From contig JAOAUC010000016.1 in assembly GCA_030157785.1 (NCBI GenBank), positions 1 to 64,000 of the forward strand: a stretch of DNA of 64,000 nucleotides, given 5' to 3'. The notes beneath the pieces are model-generated. The model had not been told where the DNA came from, searched no databases, and saw only the letters and a program-made list of their open reading frames with translations. The DNA comes from Zoogloea oleivorans. Lineage in GTDB: Bacteria > Pseudomonadota > Gammaproteobacteria > Burkholderiales > Rhodocyclaceae. A program made the translations under genes and the position numbers. Position 1 is the stretch's first letter, and each line of letters opens with the position of its first letter. Positions 52,397 to 62,265 of the stretch are shown here, in pieces.

Positions 52397-52410
52397 ATGG
52401 CCTTCTTTGA
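52318..52410 (+). CDS. Possible 30-residue leader peptide overlapping the STAND gene
   Basis: ATG at 52318 follows GAGGAAG with good spacing and opens 30 codons (starting MAYRPIPQDR) that end 14 nt inside the large downstream gene. That gene has no ribosome binding site of its own, so translation of the small frame could deliver ribosomes to it. No other evidence for a product. Confidence 0.35.
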   Translation: MAYRPIPQDRLKLGQMTSLTQAHSSNNGLL

Positions 52411-55400
52411 ACTTGAAGCCGCGGACATCTCGTCCCTCAATGATGCCGACTTGCGGGAACTTGTCGCCCGTCTAAGCGAGGCCGAACTGATCCAGCAAGG
52501 CATTTCAACATCATGCGTGATGTGGGGCGGTGCCCAAGAGGCACCTGATGGTGGGCTTGATGTGAGTGTCAAAGGAGCCTCTGGCATCTCCAAATCTAAT
52601 TTCGTGCCCAGAGAACGCACGGGCTTCCAAGTAAAGAAGCACTCTATCGGCAAATCGGCATGCAAGAAGGAGATGCAAGACAAGGGCATTCCCAAGACGA
52701 TCATTTCTGATTTAGCGTCCCAAAGCGGGGCTTACATCATCGTCAGCGGCAAAGACGACTGCTCTGAAAAGATGCTTTCTGATCGCGTGGACGGCATGAG
52801 AGAAGCCGTTGCCTCATTGCAGGCCAAGGATCAACTGCACCTCGACTTTTACGGACGCGATCGGCTATCCGCATGGCTCAGGCGACACCCCAGCGTTGCC
52901 CTCTGGGCCCGTTCGCGCCTCGGCAAGCCTTTTGCAGGTTGGAGGCCCTATGAGCGATGGGCGGGAACCCCGCATGATCAAGACGACAAGTTCTTGGTTG
53001 ATGACCATCCCTGCGTTACCGATGCGAACTCCAAAGACAAAGCGCCACAACCTGTCTCAGTGGGAATTCAGTTAGCGCGGGACAGGCTCAGGAAACTTGG
53101 AAGCACTGTGCGTATCACCGGGCTTTCCGGTGTCGGGAAGACTCGGTTCGCTCAGGCACTTTTCGAGTGCGAAGTTGGAGGCGGCGCACTCCCGCAGAGT
53201 GATGTGATTTACGCCGATCTTGGCGATAACCTCACTCCTACGGCATCAGAGCTAATCACCTACCTTATCGCCAATGATTTTGCCAGCTATCTGATCCTGG
53301 ACAACTGTCCGCCAGATGTGCACCGGAATCTGCAGAAGCAAGCCGCAGCCAGCCGTGCGAAGCTACGCCTTCTCACCATCGAATATGACATCTCCGACGA
53401 CAAGCCCGAAGAGACTGACGTGATCTATCTGGAGCCAACCAGCGAGGCAACAGTTTCCAAGCTGCTCCAGAAGCGCTTCCCTAGCTTGGGGCAGGTCAAC
53501 ACGGACCGAATCGCTGAATTTGCTGGTGGCAACGCACGAGTAGCGCTGGCACTGGCGAGTCGGGTCGATACGGACGAAACGCTAACCAACTTTTCGGACG
53601 AGGCTCTTTTTGAAAGGCTGTTTTCCCAGCGGAAAGGGATTTCTTCAGAACTGCTCCAACGTGCAGAGGCACTGGCGCTGGTTTACTCTTTCAACGTCTC
53701 CCGAACAGAACGCGGCGACGAGCTGAAAGCTCTCGGAACAATTGCCGGAGTGAGCAGGCAAGCATTGCACAGCGGTCAAGCGGAAATGCTCCGTCGCCAA
53801 CTCGCTCAGCAACGCGGAAACTGGCGTGCAGTCCTTCCCCATGCGTTGGCTAACCGATTAGCGAAGCGCGCCCTCCAGAACATCCCACCTGAAGACATTA
53901 ACGCCGAACTCTTTAAGCAAGAAAACCTCCGTTTGCTGCAATCTTGTGCCCACCGCTTAGGCTACCTCCACGACTTTGAGCCCGCTCGGGAATTGGCCCT
54001 AAGTTGGGTTCAGCAAGGTGCGCCACTGGGCAATATCGCTACGTGCGGCGATCAGCACCTGGCGGTCCTAAACCATGTTGCGCCTGTTTTTCCAGACGTG
54101 ATGCTTCGAGCAATTGAAGAAGCGGCAGTCGATCCCGCATTTACCTCGCGGGAAAATCACAACTTCAGTCGATTTGTCCGGCTCTTGTGCCACCTTGCCT
54201 ATGAGGATGACACCTTCGACCGCGCAGCGGCAGTGCTTTTGAAGTTCGCGGAGACGGAGAAACCAAATGAGAACAACAACAGCATCGTTGCTCAGCTTCA
54301 ACAATTGTTCTCGCTTCACCTCTCCGGCACTGAAGCCACACCAGAGAGGAGGCAGGAGTTTGTCCGAAGACTGATCAACTCCAGCAACCCAAGGCACCGG
54401 GAGATCGCAAGCAAACTTCTGCAATCCGCATTCAGATCGCATCACTGGACCAAGTTTGGCCCTTTTCATTTCGGAGCACGCAAGAGAGGTCCTGGATGGC
54501 ACCCACGAACGCTTGACGAAGAAACTGCGTGGCATACCAACTTCATCCAACTGCTATTACCGGCTTTGGAGTCAGTGCAGATCAACGATCGCGATTGGGC
54601 AAAGTCGGTGCTGGCAGGCCACTTCCGCACGCTTTGGTCTTCTGCTCAATGCTTTGACCTGCTTGAACGGATCGTTCGTGCCCACGGTCCAGGAGGCATG
54701 TGGCCGGAGATATGGCTATCTATCAAGAAAGCATTGCACTATGACAGCCCCCGCCTCCCCTCTGAGCCACTCAGTAGGCTACGGTGTCTTGAGCAACTAA
54801 CCGCGCCATCAAACATCCTTGCTGAGATTCGTAGTTATGCGCTAGGTGACACTTGGGAACATGTCGATCTGCGCGACGGAGACTACCAAGAGAACATAGA
54901 AAGAATGCGGGAGAAAGTCATCAGTCTGGGGGGACTTGCGGCGGCTGAACTGGGGATTCTTGAGGACCTCGGATCCGAAATCTGGGAGGGGCGCTCCACC
55001 GCTTTATTGTGGTTTGGGGAAGGGCTGGCAAGGGCACCTGAGAAAAGACTTATGGTATTCGAGCGATTCGTAGACTCCCTTGGAAAGCACGGATCAGAGA
55101 AGACGTATCCGATCGTATTGGCTGGCTTCATCAGAGGCATTCATGATGCTGCGCCTGCCCAAGCTCAAAAAATGCTCGAACGTACGCTGGAGATCCCCGC
55201 ATTGAAATATCACGCGGTCTATCTACTCGCGGCAGTTCCAATCACCCCTTGGGCTTCAGCAAAATTGCTGCAACTCGCACAAGGCGGTGAATTGGAGGCT
55301 CGGCATTTCGAGCATCTCGGCCACGGCCTACACGAAGCCATTCCAGATAGCGAGTTCGCGAGCCTTCTTTCCGCAATCAATGCCTTGGACAAGGGCTATC

Positions 55401-56218
55401 TCTCAACAATCGACTTACTTCACATGCGTTTTCTTGGAGAGGACCCTCAAAAATATCTTCCGAATGAAGACCTTCGCGCAGCGGCTAGAGATACTATCCG
55501 GAAGCTTGTAGCGGCGCACCAGAGCACTGTTCAACTTGCTCTGGAGTACCCGCTTGATGAAATCCTTGAGGTAGGTCTTGGCGCCGCAGCGCCCGCCGAC
55601 GAAGTCGGGGAGATCATCGAGATGGTGTGCGAGGGCATAGAGACTTATCGCCTCTACGCTTTTGATCTAAGCCAGGTGATCGCCGCTCTAATCAAGAACC
55701 ACCCCGAAATGCTACTCGACGCTGTATTCGAGAGAGGTGAGGACAGACAGAGCATCGCATACTCACTATTCAGGGAGCGAGTGGCCTTAGAAGGTGCATC
55801 ATTGAATGAAGCTCCACTGGATCGGGTCATGACGTGGTGTGGCGATGATCAAGCGCGCATTCAAAAAGTGGCTGTCGCGGTGCATTCGTTTATCGCATGT
55901 GACCCAGCAGAGTCTTCAGATGAGAATCCAAATCGCTTGGTTCTCAGCGATCACATCAAGTCTCTTTTGGCTGCGGCGGAAGACAAGCAAGCCATCGTGG
56001 AAACCATCTTTGAGGACATAAGCCCCAATAGTTGGTCTGGGTCGCGCGCCAAGATCATGGAGATTAGGTCAAAGGGTGTTGAAGAGCTTCTCGACTATCC
56101 TCACGCAGAAGTACAAGCGCAGGTTCAAATCAAGTTGGCGACTCTAAAGCAAGTGATCCGTATGGAGCAAGAGCTCGAAGCCGCAGAAGATAACCAACGC
56201 GAGCAGCGTTTCGAGTGA
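52397..56218 (+). CDS. Large nuclease-like plus STAND-type NTPase protein, probable antiphage defence
   Basis: A 1273-residue protein. Residues 1-175 look like a PD-(D/E)xK nuclease of the Mrr/Cap4 kind: GGLD55V and the strand FQ78VK80 give the expected D...QxK pattern, followed by YIIVSG and FYGRDRLSAWLRRHP. Residues 240-410 form a P-loop NTPase with Walker A GLSGVGKT (242-249) and a Walker B-like LILDNC (299-304), followed by a winged-helix-like part. The remaining ~800 residues are helical and probably form a sensor of repeats. This is the order of Avs-type STAND defence proteins. Base composition is clearly less GC-rich than its neighbours, so it was probably acquired. Activity and target are inferred. 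Confidence 0.75.
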   Translation: MAFFELEAADISSLNDADLRELVARLSEAELIQQGISTSCVMWGGAQEAPDGGLDVSVKGASGISKSNFVPRERTGFQVKKHSIGKSACKKEMQDKGIPKTIISDLASQSGAYIIVSGKDDCSEKMLSDRVDGMREAVASLQAKDQLHLDFYGRDRLSAWLRRHPSVALWARSRLGKPFAGWRPYERWAGTPHDQDDKFLVDDHPCVTDANSKDKAPQPVSVGIQLARDRLRKLGSTVRITGLSGVGKTRFAQALFECEVGGGALPQSDVIYADLGDNLTPTASELITYLIANDFASYLILDNCPPDVHRNLQKQAAASRAKLRLLTIEYDISDDKPEETDVIYLEPTSEATVSKLLQKRFPSLGQVNTDRIAEFAGGNARVALALASRVDTDETLTNFSDEALFERLFSQRKGISSELLQRAEALALVYSFNVSRTERGDELKALGTIAGVSRQALHSGQAEMLRRQLAQQRGNWRAVLPHALANRLAKRALQNIPPEDINAELFKQENLRLLQSCAHRLGYLHDFEPARELALSWVQQGAPLGNIATCGDQHLAVLNHVAPVFPDVMLRAIEEAAVDPAFTSRENHNFSRFVRLLCHLAYEDDTFDRAAAVLLKFAETEKPNENNNSIVAQLQQLFSLHLSGTEATPERRQEFVRRLINSSNPRHREIASKLLQSAFRSHHWTKFGPFHFGARKRGPGWHPRTLDEETAWHTNFIQLLLPALESVQINDRDWAKSVLAGHFRTLWSSAQCFDLLERIVRAHGPGGMWPEIWLSIKKALHYDSPRLPSEPLSRLRCLEQLTAPSNILAEIRSYALGDTWEHVDLRDGDYQENIERMREKVISLGGLAAAELGILEDLGSEIWEGRSTALLWFGEGLARAPEKRLMVFERFVDSLGKHGSEKTYPIVLAGFIRGIHDAAPAQAQKMLERTLEIPALKYHAVYLLAAVPITPWASAKLLQLAQGGELEARHFEHLGHGLHEAIPDSEFASLLSAINALDKGYLSTIDLLHMRFLGEDPQKYLPNEDLRAAARDTIRKLVAAHQSTVQLALEYPLDEILEVGLGAAAPADEVGEIIEMVCEGIETYRLYAFDLSQVIAALIKNHPEMLLDAVFERGEDRQSIAYSLFRERVALEGASLNEAPLDRVMTWCGDDQARIQKVAVAVHSFIACDPAESSDENPNRLVLSDHIKSLLAAAEDKQAIVETIFEDISPNSWSGSRAKIMEIRSKGVEELLDYPHAEVQAQVQIKLATLKQVIRMEQELEAAEDNQREQRFE

Positions 56219-56518
56219 TTGACTTCTAACAGCCAATAACCGCCGTTCTCGATGTCCAGACGGATTGTCCGCTTCGGCCGAAGACGAGCCCTTCGAGTTG
56301 GTGGCAATTCCCCGGTGGAGCGGCCATTCGGGACTGTCACCACCAATACCCGTAGAAGGCAGCTATCTGCGCAAGTATGGCGTTCCGCGAGCCGTACAGC
56401 CCAGCCGGCCCGGGTGCGTCGATTTATTGATCTGGCCGTGGAGCGACTTACGGACAGCAGTAATTCGTGCTCCGTAATGAGGAGCTGGCAAACGCACACG
56501 CCAAAGGGATGATTGGGG
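56219..56518 (+). pseudogene. Gap with apparent 3-prime remnant of a LysR-type gene
   Basis: No intact gene in these 300 bases. Around 56385-56450 the plus strand reads SRTAQPARVRRFIDLAVERL, which strongly resembles the closing helix of LysR regulators (PAKVRAFIDFLVERL). Nothing LysR-like precedes it: the large defence-like gene ends at 56218. This suggests a decayed or replaced regulator gene at the border of the acquired segment. Short match, so tentative. Confidence 0.4.
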
Positions 56519-57370
56519 TCACAAGCTACTGAAAAGCGTAAAGCCCGATTTGTTGCGTTTTGCCTCGTACATGGCCTTATCGGCATTGGCGACCAGCGAA
56601 TCCGCCGTGGTGCCGTCAGCCGGAAACATCGCTATGCCGATGCTGGGTTGAATGACCAGACTGATGTTCACATCCCGTATCCGGATGTCACATGGAGCAC
56701 TGATATTCGCGATGATCTTTTCGGCGATGGTCGTGATGTCCCGTTCGTTTTTGATCTCGACCAGTATGTACAGGAATTCGTCTCCCCCATGACGACAGAC
56801 GGTATCTTCGTCTCGAGACGCTTGCTTGATTCGCTCGGCAATGGTTTTCAAGACGATATCGCCGACGTCATGCCCGTGCGTGTCATTGATGCTCTTGAAG
56901 TCATCCAGGTCAACAAACATCACGACCAAAGAAATACCGTTCCGTTTCGCATGGGCCAATCCGTGCTCAAGTCGAGCATTGAACAGCGCGCGGTTGGGGA
57001 GGCCGGTCAATGGGTCGTGGAGGGATGCATGGCGCGCTTTATCGCCCTGCTGTATCTCCGCAGCCAGCCTCTCTTGCAGGATGGTCCGCTTCTGCAGTTC
57101 TTCCTTCAGCGCCATGTTGACCAGCGACAATTCCTCGGAAGCGTTCTGCACCTTGCCCTCGACTGCCTCGCTTTTTTCCAGGGCGTTTTCAATACCGGGC
57201 GAACTCTCGCCGTCCAGCAGTTCGGACTTGAGTCCGGCATTGACCGACGACAGGTCATCTGCACATTCTTCGACAATGTCTTTGACACGCTCGCTCTGCC
57301 CCAGCACTTGGGACAAGGAATTGGCGGGCTGAGGACTCTTGAGCAACTGCGCGGTTTTGTCTTCAGGCAT
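56519..57370 (-). CDS. GGDEF diguanylate cyclase with coiled-coil N-terminus
   Basis: A 283-residue soluble protein. Residues 20-110 form a charged helical, probably coiled-coil region (SEAVEGKVQNASEELSLVN); residues 115-280 are a GGDEF domain with DPLTGLPNRALFNARL, FVDLDDFKSIND, and an intact signature HGGDEF. It should make c-di-GMP; the coiled coil may mediate dimerisation. GAGGGG stands five bases before the ATG at 57370, whereas the frame to 57451 has no ribosome binding site. No sensor domain is present. Confidence 0.88.
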   Translation of the reverse strand: MPEDKTAQLLKSPQPANSLSQVLGQSERVKDIVEECADDLSSVNAGLKSELLDGESSPGIENALEKSEAVEGKVQNASEELSLVNMALKEELQKRTILQERLAAEIQQGDKARHASLHDPLTGLPNRALFNARLEHGLAHAKRNGISLVVMFVDLDDFKSINDTHGHDVGDIVLKTIAERIKQASRDEDTVCRHGGDEFLYILVEIKNERDITTIAEKIIANISAPCDIRIRDVNISLVIQPSIGIAMFPADGTTADSLVANADKAMYEAKRNKSGFTLFSSL

Positions 57371-57547
57371 GAATCCCCTCGCCCTGTCGGCTGGTGAGAT
57401 CAGGATCGGATGCGCTTGACCGGGCATCCGGGTATTTCGGCGTTTCTGCACGTGCCAGAAACATCAAATAATTACTGTGGGGAGCGTAGTCGCCTGTTCA
57501 ACGAAACTCTGTACGCGGGCACGCTTAGGCAGCTGGGGGATGCTTTT

Positions 57548-57570
57548 GGGCGACTGAAGTCGCCCCTACA
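57548..57570 (+). repeat. Single REP palindrome
   Basis: Contains GGGCGACT-GA-AGTCGCCC followed by CTACA, the same element as in the two BIMEs at 58970 and 62169. Directly after it a 13-bp unit beginning TTCAGGCCCT is repeated twice (57571-57596), running up to the end of the outer membrane factor gene. Confidence 0.85.
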
Positions 57571-57591
57571 TTCAGGCCCTGCATTCAGGCC

Positions 57592-59085
57592 CTACATTCC
57601 GCCGCCGGCGTTTTTGGCCAGTAGTACCGCGGCTAGCAGGCGGCGGGCGGCGAGGTCGTTGGCGCTGCGCTGGGCGGTGAGGTGGGTGGCCTGGGCGGTG
57701 ACGACGTTGAGGAAGCTGACGGTGCCGGCGCGGTACTGGTTGAGGGTGATGGTTTCAGCCTCGGCAGCGGCGGCGACGGCGGCGGCTTGTTCGACGCCGG
57801 CTTCGTTCAGCAGGCGGGCGGCGGCGAGGTTGTCTTCGACTTCCTGGAAGGCCACCAGCACGGTCTGGCGGTAGGTGGCGACGGCTTGTTCCCAGCTGGC
57901 GGCGGCCTGGCCGACAGCGGCTTTCTTGGCGCCGGCGTCGAAAATGGTGGCGGCGAGGGTCGGGCCGAGGGACCAGTAGCGGCTTGGCAGGGTGATCAGC
58001 TCGGCTAGGTCGGAGCGGCGGAAGCCGCCCGAAGCGGAGAGGCCGAGCACCGGGAAGCGCGCCGCCTGGGCGGCGCCGATGGCGGCATTGGCCGCAGCAA
58101 CACGGCGTTCGGCGGCGGCGATGTCGGGGCGGCGTTCGAGCAGCGTGGACGGCAGCGTGACGGGCACGGGCGCCACCGGCAGCGCACCGGCCACCGGGGC
58201 CAGCGCAAAGCTGGCCGGGGTCTGGCCGACAAGCACCGCAATAGCGTGTTCGTACTGGCTGCGCGACAGCGTGGCGTCGAGGGCCGAGGCGCGGGCGCTG
58301 CGCAGCTGGCTTTCGGCCTGGGCCACGTCGGCCTTGCTGGCCACGCCGGCGGCGTAGCGGTTCTGCGTGAGGCTCAGGGAGCGCTGGTAGGCGGCAACGG
58401 CAGCATCCAGCAGGGCCTTCTGGCGGTCGGCGGCGCGCAGCTGGAAGTAGCTCTGGGCCAGCGCGGCGTGGGCAGACAGGCGAGCAGCGGCAAGGTCGGC
58501 CTCGCTGGCTTCGACACGGGCGTCGGCGGCTTCGACGTTGCGGCCGATGCGGCCCCACACGTCGGCCTCCCAGCTGGCAGTGGCGCCCAGGTTGAAGCTG
58601 TTGCGCGGCGGCGCGCTGCCGGCCGCATCGGTGCTGGCCGAAGTGGCCGAGCGCGTGGCGCCAAAGCTGCCGTTGATGGTCGGAAACCACGACGCGCGGG
58701 CCGAATCGGACAGCGCCCTCGCCTGCCGGTACTGGGCTTCGGCAATGCGCAGGTTCTGGTTGGAGATGTCCACCTTGTCCTGCAACTGGTCGAGCAGCGG
58801 GTCGCCAAACACCGTCCACCACTTGTCGCCCGCGACGGGGTCTTGCGGGCTGGCCGGCTTCCAGTCGCCGGCTTCCTTGAAGACGGCCGGGGTTTCGACC
58901 GTCGGGCGGGTGTAGTCGGGGCCGATGGTGCAGGCGGCAAGAAAGAGGCAGGAAAGGAGGAGCGCCGTTTGTAGGGGCGACTTCAGTCGCCCGCTTCTTC
59001 GTTGATCAAGCACCGATGGGCGACTGAAGTCGCCCCTACAGTCCAGCCTACAGGTCGCTGCTGCGGTTTCGTTCATGTTCTTCAT
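57592..59085 (-). CDS. Outer membrane factor lipoprotein of RND efflux system (NodT/OprM family)
   Basis: A 497-residue TolC-family protein with lipobox LFLAAC, the family start [24 protein letters not shown] and the duplicated coiled-coil barrel pattern ([19 protein letters not shown]). Forms the outer membrane exit duct for the RND pump encoded just upstream. The ATG at 59085 overlaps the pump gene's stop codon (ATGA). Residues 16-39 are encoded by a 71-bp BIME, so the peptide before the hydrophobic core is not native; a GTG at 59013 inside the BIME would give a better signal peptide. Active-length protein otherwise. Confidence 0.9.
   Translation of the reverse strand: MKNMNETAAATCRLDCRGDFSRPSVLDQRRSGRLKSPLQTALLLSCLFLAACTIGPDYTRPTVETPAVFKEAGDWKPASPQDPVAGDKWWTVFGDPLLDQLQDKVDISNQNLRIAEAQYRQARALSDSARASWFPTINGSFGATRSATSASTDAAGSAPPRNSFNLGATASWEADVWGRIGRNVEAADARVEASEADLAAARLSAHAALAQSYFQLRAADRQKALLDAAVAAYQRSLSLTQNRYAAGVASKADVAQAESQLRSARASALDATLSRSQYEHAIAVLVGQTPASFALAPVAGALPVAPVPVTLPSTLLERRPDIAAAERRVAAANAAIGAAQAARFPVLGLSASGGFRRSDLAELITLPSRYWSLGPTLAATIFDAGAKKAAVGQAAASWEQAVATYRQTVLVAFQEVEDNLAAARLLNEAGVEQAAAVAAAAEAETITLNQYRAGTVSFLNVVTAQATHLTAQRSANDLAARRLLAAVLLAKNAGGGM
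58970..59040. repeat. BIME: two inverted REP units inside the outer membrane factor gene
   Basis: Two 23-bp palindromic units (58970-58992 and 59018-59040) in opposite orientation flank a 25-bp spacer with GATCAA at its centre. The same 71-bp structure, with two base changes in the spacer, occurs at 62169-62239. It lies within the N-terminal coding region of the lipoprotein. Confidence 0.9.
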
Positions 59086-62000
59086 TCTTTCGTTTTACGG
59101 CGCAGTCGATCCAGCATCACGAACACCACCGGGGTGGTGTACAGCGTCAGGATCTGGCTGAGGATGAGGCCGCCGACGATGGCGATGCCCAGCGGCTGGC
59201 GCAGTTCGGCGCCGTCGCCGCTGCCGATGGCCAGCGGGATGGCGCCGAAGAGCGCCGCCAGCGTGGTCATCAGAATCGGCCGGAAGCGCAGCAGGCAGGC
59301 GTGGTGGATGGCGTCGCGGGCGTTCTCGCCCAGGTGGCGCATGCGTTCGATGGCCACGTCGATCATCATGATGGCGTTCTTCTTGACGATGCCGATCAGG
59401 AGGATCACCCCGATCATCGCGATCAGGCTGAACTCCGTATCCACCGCCAGCAAGGCCAGCAGCGCGCCGACGCCGGCCGAGGGCAGCGTGGACAGGATGG
59501 TGATGGGGTGGATCAGGCTCTCGTAGAGCATGCCGAGCACGATGTAGATGGTGAGGATGGCGGCGAGGATAAGGATCGGCTGGCTGCTCATGGACTTCTG
59601 GAAGGCCCCGGCGGAGCCCTCGAAGCTGGTGCGGATGCCCACCGGCACGCCGATCTTGGCCAGCGCGTCCTGGATGGCCTTGGTCGCCTCGCCAATGCTC
59701 TTCCCTTCCGGCAGCGCGAAGCTGATCGTCGATGCCGCCGTGCCGCCCTGGTGGCTGACCGACAGCGGCGCCAGCGTGGCCTCGAAACGGGCCAGTGCCG
59801 ACAGGGGCACCTGCCCGCCGGCGGGCGTCACCAGCGTGAGTTGCGATAGCGACTCCGGCCCCTGCAGGTAGCCGGGCGCGGCCTCCATCACCACCCGGTA
59901 CTGGTTGAGTGGGTTGTAGATGGTGGATACCTGGCGCTGGCCGTAGGCGTTGTTCAGCGCCGTGGTTACCGAGCGCATGGTGAGGCCGTAGCGGGCCACC
60001 GCGTCCCGGTCGATCACCAGCGTGGTTTGCGGGCCCTTGTCCTGCTGGTCGGTGCTCACGTCGGTAATCTCGTCGAGGCGGCTCATGGCATTGCGGATGC
60101 GCGGCTCCCACAGGCGCAGCTCGTCGAGGCTGTCGGACTGCAGGGTGAACTGGTTGCTGGAATTGCTGGAGCGCCCGCCGATACGGATGTCCTGCACCGG
60201 GCTCAGAAAGAGGCTCGCCCCGGCCACATGCGAGAGCTTCTTGCGCAGCCGGCCGACGATGGCATCCGCCGTTTCCTTGCGCTCGCCGATGGGCTTGAGG
60301 GTGATGAACATGGACCCGTAATTGCGCTGCGAACCGCCGGTAAAGCCGACCACGTTGGCTACCGCAGGATCGGCGCCGACGATGGCCAGGAAGACATCCA
60401 TCTTGCCCTTCATGGCCTGGAAGGAGATCGCCTGGTCGGCCTCGACAAAGCCGCGCAGGCGTCCGGTGTCCTGCTGCGGAAAGAAGCCCTTGGGAATGGT
60501 GTTGTACAGATAGACGTTGGAGCCGATGGTGGCCAGCAGCACCGCCAATACCAGCCAGGGGTGCAGCAACGCCCAGCCAAGACTCTTGCGGTAGCCGGCC
60601 AGCAGGCGTTCCAGCGCGCGGCCGATGGCAAGATCGATGCGGCCCCGTTCGTTCTCGGGCGGACGCGGGCGCAGCAGCTTGGCGCACATCATCGGCGTGG
60701 CGGTGAGCGACACCACCATCGACACCAGGATCGCCGCCGACAGGGTGACCGCGAACTCGCGGAACAGCCGCCCGACGATGCCGCCCATGGCCAGGATGGG
60801 GATGAACACGGCGATCAGCGACAGGCTCATGGAGATCACCGTGAAGCCGATCTCCCGCGCCCCGCGCAGGGCCGCCTGACGGGGCGGCATGCCCTCGTCC
60901 ACGTGGCGGGAGATGTTCTCCAGCACCACGATGGCGTCGTCCACCACAAAGCCGGTGGCGATGGTGAGGGCCATCAGCGACAGGTTGTCGAGGCTGTAGC
61001 CGGCCAGGTACATCACCGAGAAGGTGCCCACCAGCGACACCGGCACCACCACGCTGGGAATCACCGTGGCCCGCCAGTTGCGCAGGAACAGGAAAACCAC
61101 CATCACCACCAGCGCCACCGAAATCACCAGCGTGCGCTCGACTTCCTTCAGCGAGCCGCGGATGGTCGGCGTGCGGTCCATCACCACGGTCAGGTCGATG
61201 GCCGTCGCGATGCTGGCGCGCAGGTGCGGCAACAGGCCGGTGACCCGGTCCACGGTTTCGATGATGTTCGCGCCGGGCTGGCGATTGACCATCAGCAGCA
61301 CGGCTGCGCGGCCGTTGGCGTAGCCGTAGTTGCGGTCGTCCTGCACGCCGTCGCGCACCCTGGCCACGTCGGACAGGCGCACCGCCGCCCCGCTCTTCCA
61401 GGCGACGATCAGCGGTTTGTAGTCCTCAGCGGTGCGCGCCTGGTCGTTGGCGCCCACCTGCCAGGCGCGCTCGCCGTCTTCCACCACGCCCTTGGGGCGG
61501 TTGGCGTTGGTGCCGACGATGGCGGTGCGCACGTCGTCCATGTTGAGCTTGTTGGCGGCGAGGCGATTGGGGTCGAGCTCGACCCGCACCGCCGGCAGCG
61601 AACTGCCGCCAATCGACACCTGCCCCACGCCTTCCACCTGCGACAGGCGCTGGGCCAGCACCGTGGAGGCGGCATCGTAAAGCTGGCCTTGCGAGAGCGT
61701 GTCGGAGGTGAGCGCGAGGATGATGATCGGCGTTTCGGCCGGGTTCACCTTGCGGTAGGTGGGGTTGCTCGGCAGGCTGGTGGGCAGTTGCCCGCGGGCC
61801 GCGTTGATGGCGGCCTGCACGTCGCGGGCGGCGCCGTCGATGTCGCGGGAGAGCTCGAACTGCAGGGTCACGCGGGTGGAGCCGAGGGTGCTGTAGGAGG
61901 TCATCTCCGACACCCCGGCAATCTGCCCGAGAATGCGCTCCAGCGGCCCCGCCACCGTAGCGGCCATGGTCTCCGGGCTAGCCCCGGGCAGGTTGGCCGA

Positions 62001-62141
62001 GATGGAGATGGTCGGGTAATCCACCTGCGGCAGCGGCGACACCGGCAACAGCCGGAAAGCAATCATCCCCGCCAGCAACACGGCGAGGGTCAGCAGCGTG
62101 GTGGCAACCGGGCGGAAGATGAACAGGCGCGAGAGGTTCAT
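59082..62141 (-). CDS. RND multidrug efflux permease, MdtC/MuxC type
   Basis: A 1019-residue inner membrane pump of the HAE1 RND family: [18 protein letters not shown] first helix, [16 protein letters not shown], proton-relay aspartates in [16 protein letters not shown] (helix 4), and the closing [25 protein letters not shown]. Paired with a second RND gene just upstream, as in MdtBC and MuxBC, where two different subunits form one trimer. Followed without gap by the outer membrane factor gene. Typical substrates are bile salts, novobiocin, aminocoumarins and other drugs; not determined here. Confidence 0.93.
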   Translation of the reverse strand: MNLSRLFIFRPVATTLLTLAVLLAGMIAFRLLPVSPLPQVDYPTISISANLPGASPETMAATVAGPLERILGQIAGVSEMTSYSTLGSTRVTLQFELSRDIDGAARDVQAAINAARGQLPTSLPSNPTYRKVNPAETPIIILALTSDTLSQGQLYDAASTVLAQRLSQVEGVGQVSIGGSSLPAVRVELDPNRLAANKLNMDDVRTAIVGTNANRPKGVVEDGERAWQVGANDQARTAEDYKPLIVAWKSGAAVRLSDVARVRDGVQDDRNYGYANGRAAVLLMVNRQPGANIIETVDRVTGLLPHLRASIATAIDLTVVMDRTPTIRGSLKEVERTLVISVALVVMVVFLFLRNWRATVIPSVVVPVSLVGTFSVMYLAGYSLDNLSLMALTIATGFVVDDAIVVLENISRHVDEGMPPRQAALRGAREIGFTVISMSLSLIAVFIPILAMGGIVGRLFREFAVTLSAAILVSMVVSLTATPMMCAKLLRPRPPENERGRIDLAIGRALERLLAGYRKSLGWALLHPWLVLAVLLATIGSNVYLYNTIPKGFFPQQDTGRLRGFVEADQAISFQAMKGKMDVFLAIVGADPAVANVVGFTGGSQRNYGSMFITLKPIGERKETADAIVGRLRKKLSHVAGASLFLSPVQDIRIGGRSSNSSNQFTLQSDSLDELRLWEPRIRNAMSRLDEITDVSTDQQDKGPQTTLVIDRDAVARYGLTMRSVTTALNNAYGQRQVSTIYNPLNQYRVVMEAAPGYLQGPESLSQLTLVTPAGGQVPLSALARFEATLAPLSVSHQGGTAASTISFALPEGKSIGEATKAIQDALAKIGVPVGIRTSFEGSAGAFQKSMSSQPILILAAILTIYIVLGMLYESLIHPITILSTLPSAGVGALLALLAVDTEFSLIAMIGVILLIGIVKKNAIMMIDVAIERMRHLGENARDAIHHACLLRFRPILMTTLAALFGAIPLAIGSGDGAELRQPLGIAIVGGLILSQILTLYTTPVVFVMLDRLRRKTKE

Positions 62142-62168
62142 GCCTGCAGACGCGCCTGTAGGGCAGGC

Positions 62169-62239
62169 TGTAGGGGCGACTTCAGTCGCCCGCTTCTTCG
62201 TCGATCAACCACCGATGGGCGACTGAAGTCGCCCCTACA
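62169..62239. repeat. BIME between the two RND pump genes
   Basis: Two inverted 23-bp REP units (62169-62191, 62217-62239) around a 25-bp spacer; near identical to the element at 58970-59040. In the 124-bp gap between the pump genes it can form strong stems in mRNA and may alter relative expression of the two subunits. Confidence 0.9.
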
Positions 62240-62265
62240 GGGGCCCGTACAGACGCCTCTGATCG

